A stretch of DNA of 44,039 nt from NCBI RefSeq assembly GCF_003865035.1, contig NZ_BHVZ01000009.1:1-44039 (forward strand). Reading direction: 5' to 3'. Positions 26,574 through 34,984 of the stretch are shown here, piece by piece (the first letter of the stretch is position 1; every line of letters starts with the position of its first letter). The notes under the pieces are model-generated. The model was given only the letters and a program-made list of their open reading frames with translations. It ran no database searches and was not told where the DNA came from. This stretch comes from Anaerotignum faecicola. GTDB taxonomy: Bacteria; Bacillota; Clostridia; Lachnospirales; Anaerotignaceae. Position numbers and translations under genes: made by a program.

Positions 26574-27955
26574 AAAAGATTACGATCAGAGAAATTATCA
26601 AGGCAACAGGCGCACAGATGATTGCCTTGGGGGATATGGAGGAAGCACTGAATAAGGAAATCTGGTATGTGACACAGGATTCCAGAGAAACAAAGGAAGG
26701 CGTTCTTTTTGTTGCAAGAGTGGGCGAGGTGCGTGACGGGCATGATTTTCTGCCCCAGTGCTTTGCAAACGGAGTGACCGCCTGCCTTTCTCAGAAGGTG
26801 GTGGCACCCACGAATGGGGCGATTGTGCTTCTGGTTCCCGATACGGGGAAGGCGCTGCTTGATTTGGCGGCTTATTACAGAAATCTGTTTGATATTCCCG
26901 TTGTTGCGGTGACAGGGAGTGTCGGCAAGACAACAACAAAGGATATGATTGCATCCGTGGTTTCGCAGAAATACGATACCTTGTGGACACAGGGCAATTA
27001 CAACAATGAGGTTGGCGTGCCGCTGACGATTTTCCGCATTGAGGAGCACCATCAGGCGGCAATCATTGAAATGGGCATGAACCACTTCGGGGAGTTGGAC
27101 AGAATTGCGAAGGCAGTGCGCCCGAACATCGGTGTGATTTCTAATGTCGGCGTAGCGCATATTGAATTTCTGGGCAGCAGAGAAGGGATTCTGAAGGCGA
27201 AATGCGAAATGCTTGCACATCTGGAAAAGGACGGCGTTGCGATTCTCAATGCAGACAACGATATGCTGCAGACGCTGGAGGGCAAGCTGCCGCAGAAGGT
27301 GCGCTGGTTTGGCGTAGAACATAAAAAGGACTTCTATGCGGATGAGATTGCACAGGTTGGTCTGGAAAAAACAGCCTGCACGATTCATACACCGATTGGC
27401 AATGTGCGCGTGAATATTCCAATTCCGGGGGTACACATGGTGCTGAATGCGCTTTCCGCGGCGGCGGTCGGCGTGGAGCTGGGGCTGACACCGGAGCAGG
27501 TGAAGGCAGGGATTGAAGGCTTCCGGGTGACCAAAAACAGAATGAGCATTGAAACAACGAAGGACGGCATTACGATTCTGAATGACGTTTATAATTCCAA
27601 TCCGGTTTCCTGCAAGGCTTCTCTGGATATTCTGGCGAACGCGAAGGGCAGAAGGATTGCCGTTCTGGGCTTCATGGGCGAGCTGGGCGATTATGCGGAG
27701 GAAGGACACCGTGAGGTCGGGATTCATGCGGCGGAAAAAGGCATTGATGTGCTTTACTGCATCGGGCTTTGCTGTGATTACATGGCAGATGCGGCGAAAA
27801 AGGCAGGCATGAAAGAGGTTTATTATCTGGAAACACAGGAAGAATTCTGGGAGAAGGGACTGCCTACGCTCAAAGAAGGCGATACGATTCTGCTCAAGGC
27901 ATCCCGTAGCAGAGAATTTGAAAAAACAGTAGCAAAATTGCAAGGAGTGAACTAA
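26570..27955 (+). CDS. murF: UDP-MurNAc-tripeptide:D-alanyl-D-alanine ligase
   Basis: MurF adds D-Ala-D-Ala to the UDP-MurNAc-tripeptide. The 461-residue product has an N-terminal domain with TQDSRETKEGVLFVA, the ATP loop VVAVTGSVGKTTTKDMI near 110-126, EVGVPLTIF, and a C-terminal domain with DVYNSNPVSCKASL and LGFMGELGDYAEEGHREVG. The ATG lies within the murE stop (ATGA), so translation is coupled. No ddl gene is in the window. Confidence 0.97.
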   Translation: MKKITIREIIKATGAQMIALGDMEEALNKEIWYVTQDSRETKEGVLFVARVGEVRDGHDFLPQCFANGVTACLSQKVVAPTNGAIVLLVPDTGKALLDLAAYYRNLFDIPVVAVTGSVGKTTTKDMIASVVSQKYDTLWTQGNYNNEVGVPLTIFRIEEHHQAAIIEMGMNHFGELDRIAKAVRPNIGVISNVGVAHIEFLGSREGILKAKCEMLAHLEKDGVAILNADNDMLQTLEGKLPQKVRWFGVEHKKDFYADEIAQVGLEKTACTIHTPIGNVRVNIPIPGVHMVLNALSAAAVGVELGLTPEQVKAGIEGFRVTKNRMSIETTKDGITILNDVYNSNPVSCKASLDILANAKGRRIAVLGFMGELGDYAEEGHREVGIHAAEKGIDVLYCIGLCCDYMADAAKKAGMKEVYYLETQEEFWEKGLPTLKEGDTILLKASRSREFEKTVAKLQGVN

Positions 27956-27956
27956 A

Positions 27957-28946
27957 GTGGGTTCTTTGGAACAGGCAGTCTATGCCATCATCATATCTTT
28001 CGTGATTGGGGTGATTTTGTGTCCCATCGTGATTCCTATGCTGAGAAAGCTGAAATTCGGGCAGAATGTGCGTGACGACGGGCCGCAGACACATCTGGCA
28101 AAGCAGGGCACGCCTACGATGGGCGGCGTTGCCTTTCTGGCGGCATTTGTGATTACAAGCCTTTTCTTTCTGAATGGGAACAGGGACGGCGCGGCTATCA
28201 TGCTGATGACCCTGTGCTATGGGCTGATTGGCTTTTTGGATGACTATATTAAGGTGGTAAAAAAGCGTTCTCTGGGGCTGCGCGCGTATCAGAAGCTATT
28301 GCTGCAGCTGATTGTAACGGGGCTGTTCTGCTCGTATATCATGAAAAGCGGCATCGGTACGGCGATTTATATTCCCTTTACAGACGGGAAAATGATTGAT
28401 TTGCAGCTGATTTTTATTCCCTTCCTGTTTGTGGCGGTGTTGGGAACGGTCAACGGGGTCAACCTGACAGATGGTCTGGATGGGCTGGCAGGCGGCGTAA
28501 CCCTTCTGGTGGCGGCATTCTTTATGATTGTGGCATGGGCGGCAGGCAGCACGATTGCACCTGTTTGCGGTGCGATTGTGGGCGGTCTGATGGCGTTCTT
28601 AATCTTTAACTCCTATCCTGCAAAGGTGTTCATGGGGGATACGGGGTCTCTGGCACTGGGCGGCTTTGTGGCATCGGCGGCGTTTATTCTGAAAATGCCC
28701 ATTTTTATCGTGATTGTCGGGTTTATTTACCTCTGGGAATCCATTTCTGTTATGCTGCAGGTTGGCTGGTTTAAGCTTACAAAGAGAAAATACGGGGAAG
28801 GCAGACGCTTATTTAAAATGGCACCCTTCCATCATCATCTGGAAAAATGCGGTTGGAAGGAAACCAAGGTTGTGACGCTTTTTTATGTGGCAACGGCACT
28901 GCTGTGTCTCATTGGTTTTCTGGGCTGTAAATATATGTTCCTGTAA
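27957..28946 (+). CDS. mraY: Phospho-N-acetylmuramoyl-pentapeptide-transferase
   Basis: MraY moves phospho-MurNAc-pentapeptide onto undecaprenyl phosphate, making lipid I at the cytoplasmic membrane. The 329-residue product has about ten hydrophobic segments and the family motifs GTPTMGG (residues 45-51), FLDDYIKV, NLTDGLDGLAGG and PFHHHLE, with the conserved aspartates and the histidine cluster. The start is GTG 27957 after AAGGAGTG. It follows murF by 1 base. Confidence 0.97.
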   Translation: MGSLEQAVYAIIISFVIGVILCPIVIPMLRKLKFGQNVRDDGPQTHLAKQGTPTMGGVAFLAAFVITSLFFLNGNRDGAAIMLMTLCYGLIGFLDDYIKVVKKRSLGLRAYQKLLLQLIVTGLFCSYIMKSGIGTAIYIPFTDGKMIDLQLIFIPFLFVAVLGTVNGVNLTDGLDGLAGGVTLLVAAFFMIVAWAAGSTIAPVCGAIVGGLMAFLIFNSYPAKVFMGDTGSLALGGFVASAAFILKMPIFIVIVGFIYLWESISVMLQVGWFKLTKRKYGEGRRLFKMAPFHHHLEKCGWKETKVVTLFYVATALLCLIGFLGCKYMFL

Positions 28947-28972
28947 GGAATTTTGGAAAGAAGGAATCAAAC

Positions 28973-30331
28973 GTGGAATACAATGGTAAAAAGGCCTTAG
29001 TCTGCGGCATGGCAAGAAGCGGCATTGCGGCGGCAAAGCTGTTGAACAGACTGGGTGCGAGGGTTACATTGCAGGATATGAAAAAAAGAGAGGAAATTTC
29101 TGCCGATGTGCTGGCATTGGAGGGGGAGGGCATCGTGCTTTACACGGGCGCAAACCCCGATGAGATTGCCTGCGCGCAGGATTTAATTGTATTAAGCCCC
29201 GGTATTCCCTGCGACCTGCCTTTTATTGCGGCGGCGGAAAATGCAGGAATCGAGGTTATCAGCGAGGTGGAACTGGCGTACCGCTTGACACCCTGCCCGA
29301 TTACGGCAATCACAGGCACAAACGGCAAAACAACCACAACCACGCTGACAGGCGAAATCATGAAAACGGCTTACAGCGGTACGGCGGTTGTCGGAAACAT
29401 TGGAGTGCCTTACAGCGAGGAGGTAGAGCGGCTGACCGAAAAGGATTGGGTGGTTGCGGAAATCAGCAGCTTCCAGATGGAAAAGGCGAAGGAATTTCAT
29501 CCGCATATTAGCGCAGTGCTGAATATTACACCCGACCATTTGAACAGACATAAAACCATGGACGTTTACATTGCCATGAAGGAAAGAGTTTTTGCAAAGC
29601 AGACCGCAGAGGATTTCTGTATTCTGAACCATGGGGATGCGGCTTGCAGAAAAATGGCGGATAAAACCGCGGCGAAGGTATTTTTCTTCGATTCCTCCGA
29701 AAGGCTTGCGGAAGGCATTTATCTGGACGGGGATGCCATTGAGGTGCGCTGGGGCGCTATCAACGAAACCCTGATTCATGTGGATGAATTACAGATTCTG
29801 GGCGTGCATAACTATGAAAACGTGATGGCGGCGGCGGCAATGGGCATTTGTGCGGGGATTGCATTGGATACCATTCGCACGGTGCTGAAGGGATTTGCAG
29901 GCGTAGCACATCGCATCGAATATGTTGCGACGGTGGACGGTGTGGACTATTATAATGACTCCAAGGGGACGAATGTGGACGCATCCATCCGTGCGGTACT
30001 GGCGATGAAAAAGCCGATTGTACTGATTGGCGGCGGCTATGATAAGGGCAGCTCCTTTGATGAATGGACAAAGCTGTTTCCCGGCAGAGTGAAGCATCTG
30101 GTGCTGATTGGCGTAACCGCACCGAAGGTACGCGCATCTGCGGAGAAATTCGGCTTTACTGCCATTTCCGATTGCGAAACCTTTGCAGAAGCGGTTGACC
30201 TGTGCAGAGAAAAGGCGGAGGACGGCGACTGCGTACTGCTTTCTCCTGCATGCGCAAGCTGGGGCATGTTTGATAACTACGAACAGCGCGGAGATATGTT
30301 CAAGGAGCAGGTTCGGGGATATCTGAAATAA
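28973..30331 (+). CDS. murD: UDP-MurNAc-L-alanine:D-glutamate ligase
   Basis: MurD adds D-glutamate to UDP-MurNAc-L-Ala. The 452-residue product has an N-terminal Rossmann-like domain (ALVCGMARSGIAAAKLL), the ATP loop AITGTNGKTTTTTL near 112-125, EISSFQME, NITPDHLNRH, and a C-terminal domain with YYNDSKGTNVDA and LIGGGYDKG. The start is GTG 28973 after GAAAGAAGG. Confidence 0.97.
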   Translation: MEYNGKKALVCGMARSGIAAAKLLNRLGARVTLQDMKKREEISADVLALEGEGIVLYTGANPDEIACAQDLIVLSPGIPCDLPFIAAAENAGIEVISEVELAYRLTPCPITAITGTNGKTTTTTLTGEIMKTAYSGTAVVGNIGVPYSEEVERLTEKDWVVAEISSFQMEKAKEFHPHISAVLNITPDHLNRHKTMDVYIAMKERVFAKQTAEDFCILNHGDAACRKMADKTAAKVFFFDSSERLAEGIYLDGDAIEVRWGAINETLIHVDELQILGVHNYENVMAAAAMGICAGIALDTIRTVLKGFAGVAHRIEYVATVDGVDYYNDSKGTNVDASIRAVLAMKKPIVLIGGGYDKGSSFDEWTKLFPGRVKHLVLIGVTAPKVRASAEKFGFTAISDCETFAEAVDLCREKAEDGDCVLLSPACASWGMFDNYEQRGDMFKEQVRGYLK

Positions 30332-30355
30332 AAAACGCTGGAATGAGGTGTGAAA

Positions 30356-31504
30356 ATGAGTCATGTCAAACCAAAAAAGAAAACCGCAAAGCGGAAGTAT
30401 AGAAAGCCGTTGGGATATGACTTCACGGTTCTGTTTATCGTGCTGATTCTGGTGCTTTTTGGCGTTGTCATGATTTTCAGCTCTAGCTATTATTACACAA
30501 TGACAACGGAGCGATTCCATAATGATATGTTCTATTTCCTGAAGCGGCAGAGCCTTTGGGCGGTTTTGGGGATTGTGGCAATGGTTGGCATGATGCATAT
30601 TCCGTATACCCTCTGGAGACGATTTGCAAAGCTAGCATATTGGCTTTCCAATTTGTTCCTGCTTGCACTGCCCTTTGTCGGGACAGAGGCAGGCGGGCAG
30701 AAGCGGTGGCTGGGGATTGGCTCGCTTTCCTTTCAGCCTTCGGAGTTTACGAAGATTGCCGTGATTCTATTTCTTTCCTCTTATGTGATTGAGCATCGGA
30801 AGGAGCTGGCAAATCTGAAGGGGTTCTTCAAGGCGTGCTGTGTGCTGCTGCTGCCTGTGGCGCTGATTGCAATATCGAACTTTTCCTCCGCGCTGCTGGT
30901 TGGGCTGATGGGTGCAACGATTCTGTTTGTGGCAAGCCCGCGTGTTTGGTATTTCGGGGCGGCAATCGCAGGGGCAATTCCTCTTTGCGGTCTTGCTGTA
31001 GCGATTCCCAAGTTTCGCTACAGACTGACCCGTATCAAGACATGGCTTGACCCCTGGGCAGACCCGACAGGCGATGGCTTCCAGACGATTCAGTCGCTGT
31101 ATGCACTGGCATCCGGCGGCTTATTTGGACTTGGACTGGGGCAGAGCCGACAGAAAACCTTTATTCCGGAGGCATATAACGATATTATTTTTGCGATTAT
31201 CTGCGAGGAGTTGGGAATTGTCGGGGCGGCGTTGGTGATTCTGCTGTTTGCGGTGCTTATCTGGCGAGGGATTCGCATTGCGATGAATGCAAAGGACAGC
31301 TATGGGATGCTGGTTGCAACGGGGATTACGGCGGTTATCGCCTTCCAGTCGATTATCAATATCGGCGTTGTAACGAATACGATTCCCAATACGGGGCAGC
31401 CGCTGCCGTTTATCAGCTACGGCGGTACCTCGCTGTTGTTTTTGATGGCGATGGTTGGGATGCTGCTGAATATTTCGCGTTATCCCAAGGATAGGGAAAA
31501 TTAA
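30356..31504 (+). CDS. SEDS peptidoglycan polymerase FtsW/SpoVE
   Basis: A SEDS-family membrane glycosyltransferase that polymerises lipid II together with a class B PBP. The 382-residue product has about ten membrane segments. Its motifs are GGQKRWLGIGSLSFQPSEFT, FIPEAYNDIIFAIICEELG and GGTSLLFLMAMVGMLLNISR. FtsW and SpoVE cannot be separated by sequence here. The partner is presumably one of the two PBPs encoded upstream. The start is ATG 30356, 5 bases after GAGGTG; GTG 30350 would add two residues. The cluster stops here: murG, ftsQ/divIB, ftsA and ftsZ are not present. Confidence 0.93.
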   Translation: MSHVKPKKKTAKRKYRKPLGYDFTVLFIVLILVLFGVVMIFSSSYYYTMTTERFHNDMFYFLKRQSLWAVLGIVAMVGMMHIPYTLWRRFAKLAYWLSNLFLLALPFVGTEAGGQKRWLGIGSLSFQPSEFTKIAVILFLSSYVIEHRKELANLKGFFKACCVLLLPVALIAISNFSSALLVGLMGATILFVASPRVWYFGAAIAGAIPLCGLAVAIPKFRYRLTRIKTWLDPWADPTGDGFQTIQSLYALASGGLFGLGLGQSRQKTFIPEAYNDIIFAIICEELGIVGAALVILLFAVLIWRGIRIAMNAKDSYGMLVATGITAVIAFQSIINIGVVTNTIPNTGQPLPFISYGGTSLLFLMAMVGMLLNISRYPKDREN

Positions 31505-31519
31505 AGTTGAAAACAGGAA

Positions 31520-31554
31520 AGACTTTTCGAAAAATAGTAGAAAAGTCTTTTTTT
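31520..31554 (+). terminator. Terminator of the dcw cluster
   Basis: AGACTTTTC (31520-31528) pairs perfectly with GAAAAGTCT (31540-31548) around an 11-base loop and runs into seven T. Confidence 0.93.
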
Positions 31555-31577
31555 CTTGCTTTTTTACTAATTTAGGG

Positions 31578-31606
31578 TTGACAAAACTGGTAGAATTGAA
31601 TAAAAT
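31578..31606 (+). promoter_or_regulatory. Sigma-A promoter for valS
   Basis: TTGACA (31578-31583, perfect) and TAAAAT (31601-31606, 5 of 6) are 17 bases apart. Transcription would begin at the 5' side of the T-box leader. Confidence 0.9.
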
Positions 31607-31612
31607 CTTGAG

Positions 31613-31887
31613 GTATAGAAAGAAAAACAACACTGTGAAAGACAGAGAAAAAGAGGAGTACACATCCAAAATACGCAGAGAGAAGGATTCATTGGCTGAA
31701 AAATCCTTTGTAGAAAGAATGTGGAAGGTAGCTTTGGAGTTGCTTTGTTGAAGGGGATTTCAGAAGAAATTTCTGGGTAGGCAAAGCCGGGAGGTCCCGT
31801 TACAGACGATAAAGTGTCCGTTTTTAGAAACGGGAAATAAGGTGGTACCGCGAGCTTTCGTCCTTTGGTTGGACGGAGGCTTTTTTT
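31613..31887 (+). promoter_or_regulatory. T-box leader, valine type, with terminator
   Basis: The T-box core AATAAGGTGGTACCGCG is at 31836-31852. The terminator AGCTTTCGTCC (31853-31863) pairs along 11 positions with GGACGGAGGCT (31871-31881), then seven T. The stem I region has a GAGTA motif near 31654 and a hairpin near 31685-31706. GTA at 31728-31730, in GAAGGTAGC, is a candidate valine specifier codon, chosen partly because valS follows; I did not fold the leader. The loop of the terminator and the valS start are 54 bases apart. Confidence 0.88.
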
Positions 31888-31924
31888 GATTCACGGTGAA
31901 ATGAAAAAAATAGGAGGAAATACT

Positions 31925-34558
31925 ATGAAAGAGCTGGCAAAGAATTTTGACCCCTCTGTTGTAGAGGAAAGACTTTACAACAAATGGATGGAAAAGAAAT
32001 ATTTCCATACAGAAGTAGATAAAACAAAAGAACCTTTTTGCATCGTAATGCCGCCCCCGAATATTACAGGGCAGCTGCACATGGGACATGCACTGGACAA
32101 CACCATGCAGGATATCCTGATTCGCTGGAAAAGAATGGCAGGCTACAACGCACTCTGGGTACCCGGCATTGACCATGCAAGCATTTCCACAGAGTTGAAG
32201 GTTGTGCAGAAGATGGCATCCGAAGGGCTGACAAAGGAGGATGTTGGTCGTGAGGGCTTTTTGGAACGCGCGTGGGCGTGGAAGGAAGAATACGGCGGCA
32301 TTATTCTGAACCAGCTGAGAAAGCTGGGCTGCTCCTGCGACTGGGATCGTGTACGCTTTACGATGGATGAGGGCTGCTCCGAAGCGGTTCTGGAAACCTT
32401 CTGCCGTCTGTATGAAAAGGGCTATATTTACCGCGGGGAAAAGATTATCAACTGGTGTCCTGAGTGTCAGACTACAATTTCTGACGCAGAGGTAGAGCAT
32501 GTTGATATGGCAGGGCATTTTTATCATATCAATTACCCCATTGTTGGTTCTGATGAAAAGCTGAGACTGGCAACCACCAGACCCGAAACCATGCTAGGCG
32601 ATACTGCGGTTGCGGTACATCCCGCAGATGAAAGATATCAGCACTTGATTGGCAAGACCTGTATCGTTCCCGTTCTGAATAAGGAAGTACCCATCGTTGC
32701 GGATGAATATGTTGACAGAGAATTTGGTACCGGTGTTGTAAAAATTACACCTGCACATGACCCGAATGACTTCGAGGTTGGGCTGAGACATGACCTGCCC
32801 CGTATCTGCGTGATGAATGATGACGGCACAATGAATGAAAAGGCAGGCAGATTTGCAGGCATGGACAGATTGGAGGCCAGAAAGGAAATCGTAAAACAGC
32901 TGGACGAGGAAGGCTATCTGGTTGAAATCGAGGATATTACCCATGCGGTAGGCTGCCATGAAAGATGCCACGCACCCATCGAACCCATGATTAAGCTGCA
33001 GTGGTTTGTAAAGATGGACGAGCTGGCAAAGCCTGCCATCAAGGTTTATCAGGATCAGGAGCTGAAATTTGTTCCCGAACGTTTCGGCAAGATTTATATG
33101 CACTGGCTGGATAATATCCGCGACTGGTGTATTTCCCGTCAGCTTTGGTGGGGACACAGAATTCCTGCATACTATTGTGCGGACTGTGGTCATATCACAG
33201 TAGCGAAGGAAAATCCCGGAAAATGCGAAAAATGCGGCTCTGCAAATATCAAACAGGATGAGGATACACTGGATACCTGGTTCAGCTCTGCGCTGTGGCC
33301 CTTCTCCACGCTTGGTTGGCCGCATGAAACAGAGGAGCTGAAGCATTTCTATCCCACAAGCGTTTTGGTAACAGGCTATGATATCATTTTCTTCTGGGTT
33401 ATCAGAATGGTATTCTCCGGCATGGAGCAGATTGGCGAAAGACCGTTTAACGATGTTCTGATTCATGGGCTGATTCGTGACGATCAGGGGAGAAAATTCT
33501 CCAAATCTCTGGGCAATGGGATTGACCCTCTGGAGGTTATCGCAAACTACGGTGCTGACCCCCTGCGTCTAATGCTGATTACAGGCAACGCACCCGGTAA
33601 CGATATGCGTTTCTACTGGGAAAGACTGGATAATTGCAGAAACTTCTGCAACAAGATGTGGAATGCGTCCCGTTTCGTGATGATGAATATGGAGGATGGC
33701 GAAGAACCTAAGTTCCTGATGCTGACCTCTGCGGATAAATGGATTCTGTCCAAGGTAAACACGCTGGCGAAGGAAGTACAGGAAAGCCTGAGCAAATATG
33801 ACCTTGGTCTGGCGGCACAGAAGGTTTATGATTTCATCTGGGATGAATACTGTGACTGGTATATTGAAATGGTGAAGCCTCGCCTGTATAACAAGGAGGA
33901 CAGCACAAGAGCAGCGGCACTGTGGACGCTGAAGCAGGTTCTGATCAATGCACTGAAGCTGATGCACCCCTTCATGCCCTTCATTACAGAGGAGCTGTTT
34001 ATGCATATTCAGGATGAGGAAGAAACCATCATGACCTCTCAGTGGCCTGTTTACAAGGAGGAATGGAACTTCAAGGAAAATGAAGCGGAAATCGATGCCA
34101 TCAAAGAGGCAGTAAGAAATATTCGTAACATTCGTGCGGAAATGAACGTTGCGCCCTCCAAGAAGGTACATGTTTACGTTGTTTCCGAAAACGAAGGTGT
34201 TCGGTATATCTTTGAACATTCCAAGGTATTCTTTAAGACACTGGCGCATGCAAGCGAGGTAACCGTGCAGACGGACAAGGCAGGCATTGGCGAGGATGCG
34301 GTTTCTGTTGTGGTTCAGGATGCGACCATCTACATGCCTTTGGCAGAGCTGGTTGATTTTGCGAAGGAAATTGAACGTCTGGAAAAGGAAAAGACCAAAC
34401 TGGAAAAAGAGGTTGACCGTGTTGTGAAGAAGCTGGCAAATCAGGGCTTTGTGGCAAAGGCACCCGCGCACGTGATTGAAGAAGAAAAGGCAAAGGAAGA
34501 AAAATATAAAGCAATGCTGGCACAGGTTGAGGAAAGACTGGCACAGCTGAAGAAATAA
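31925..34558 (+). CDS. valS: Valyl-tRNA synthetase
   Basis: ValS charges tRNA-Val and edits mischarged threonine. The 877-residue class I enzyme has HMGH at 52-55 (PPPNITGQLHMGH) and the editing domain with TTRPETMLGDTAVAVHP near 215. It also has a CxxC zinc knuckle (YYCADCG...CEKCG), KFSKS at 524-528, an anticodon-binding helical domain, and the C-terminal coiled-coil arm typical of ValS (about 815-877). The start is ATG 31925, 8 bases after AGGAGG; the frame is open upstream through the T-box terminator, which is not coding. Confidence 0.98.
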   Translation: MKELAKNFDPSVVEERLYNKWMEKKYFHTEVDKTKEPFCIVMPPPNITGQLHMGHALDNTMQDILIRWKRMAGYNALWVPGIDHASISTELKVVQKMASEGLTKEDVGREGFLERAWAWKEEYGGIILNQLRKLGCSCDWDRVRFTMDEGCSEAVLETFCRLYEKGYIYRGEKIINWCPECQTTISDAEVEHVDMAGHFYHINYPIVGSDEKLRLATTRPETMLGDTAVAVHPADERYQHLIGKTCIVPVLNKEVPIVADEYVDREFGTGVVKITPAHDPNDFEVGLRHDLPRICVMNDDGTMNEKAGRFAGMDRLEARKEIVKQLDEEGYLVEIEDITHAVGCHERCHAPIEPMIKLQWFVKMDELAKPAIKVYQDQELKFVPERFGKIYMHWLDNIRDWCISRQLWWGHRIPAYYCADCGHITVAKENPGKCEKCGSANIKQDEDTLDTWFSSALWPFSTLGWPHETEELKHFYPTSVLVTGYDIIFFWVIRMVFSGMEQIGERPFNDVLIHGLIRDDQGRKFSKSLGNGIDPLEVIANYGADPLRLMLITGNAPGNDMRFYWERLDNCRNFCNKMWNASRFVMMNMEDGEEPKFLMLTSADKWILSKVNTLAKEVQESLSKYDLGLAAQKVYDFIWDEYCDWYIEMVKPRLYNKEDSTRAAALWTLKQVLINALKLMHPFMPFITEELFMHIQDEEETIMTSQWPVYKEEWNFKENEAEIDAIKEAVRNIRNIRAEMNVAPSKKVHVYVVSENEGVRYIFEHSKVFFKTLAHASEVTVQTDKAGIGEDAVSVVVQDATIYMPLAELVDFAKEIERLEKEKTKLEKEVDRVVKKLANQGFVAKAPAHVIEEEKAKEEKYKAMLAQVEERLAQLKK

Positions 34559-34573
34559 GAAAAATAAAATTTG

Positions 34574-34604
34574 AATCCCCTTGGAGAAATTCCAAGGGGA
34601 TTTT
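34574..34604 (+). terminator. Bidirectional terminator between valS and the glyoxalase gene
   Basis: AATCCCCTTGGA (34574-34585) pairs perfectly with TCCAAGGGGATT (34591-34602). A short T-run follows on the plus strand, and a T-rich stretch follows on the minus strand. It lies between convergent genes and probably serves both. Confidence 0.88.
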
Positions 34605-34607
34605 ACG

Positions 34608-34973
34608 TTAGGGGTTCGGGATAATTTCAAGCCAGTAATTGTCCGGATCGTTGATGAAATAGATGCCCATTTCGGGATTTTCAAAGCAGATGCAGCCCAT
34701 TTCCTTATGCTTTGCATGTGCCGCATCGAAATCCTCTGCCTGAAACGCAAGATGGAATTCATTTTCGCCAAGATTATACGGCTCCTTGCGGTCGCGCAGC
34801 CAAGTCAGCTCTAATGTGAAATCGGATTTGCCGTCGCCCAGATAAACCAGCTTCCAGCTGCCGTCAGGGGCTTCCTTGCGGCGAACCTCCTTCAGACCAA
34901 GTGCGGCTGCATAGAACGCCATGCTTTTTTCCAGATCGAGTACGTTATAGTTATAATGATTAAAGGTAAACAT
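34608..34973 (-). CDS. VOC-superfamily protein, glyoxalase I-like (lactoylglutathione lyase family)
   Basis: A 121-residue, single-domain vicinal-oxygen-chelate protein. The four expected metal ligands are in place: H6 (FNHYNYNVLD), E55 (LELTW), H74 (FHLAF) and E116 (WLEIIP), matching glyoxalase I spacing. This supports a metal-dependent enzyme, perhaps methylglyoxal detoxification, although the thiol cofactor in this organism is unknown. The start follows AAGGAGGATTCTT, which overlaps the stop of the upstream gene (His/Cys-tailed protein), so the two probably form an operon. Confidence 0.9.
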   Translation of the reverse strand: MFTFNHYNYNVLDLEKSMAFYAAALGLKEVRRKEAPDGSWKLVYLGDGKSDFTLELTWLRDRKEPYNLGENEFHLAFQAEDFDAAHAKHKEMGCICFENPEMGIYFINDPDNYWLEIIPNP

Positions 34974-34984
34974 AAGAATCCTCC

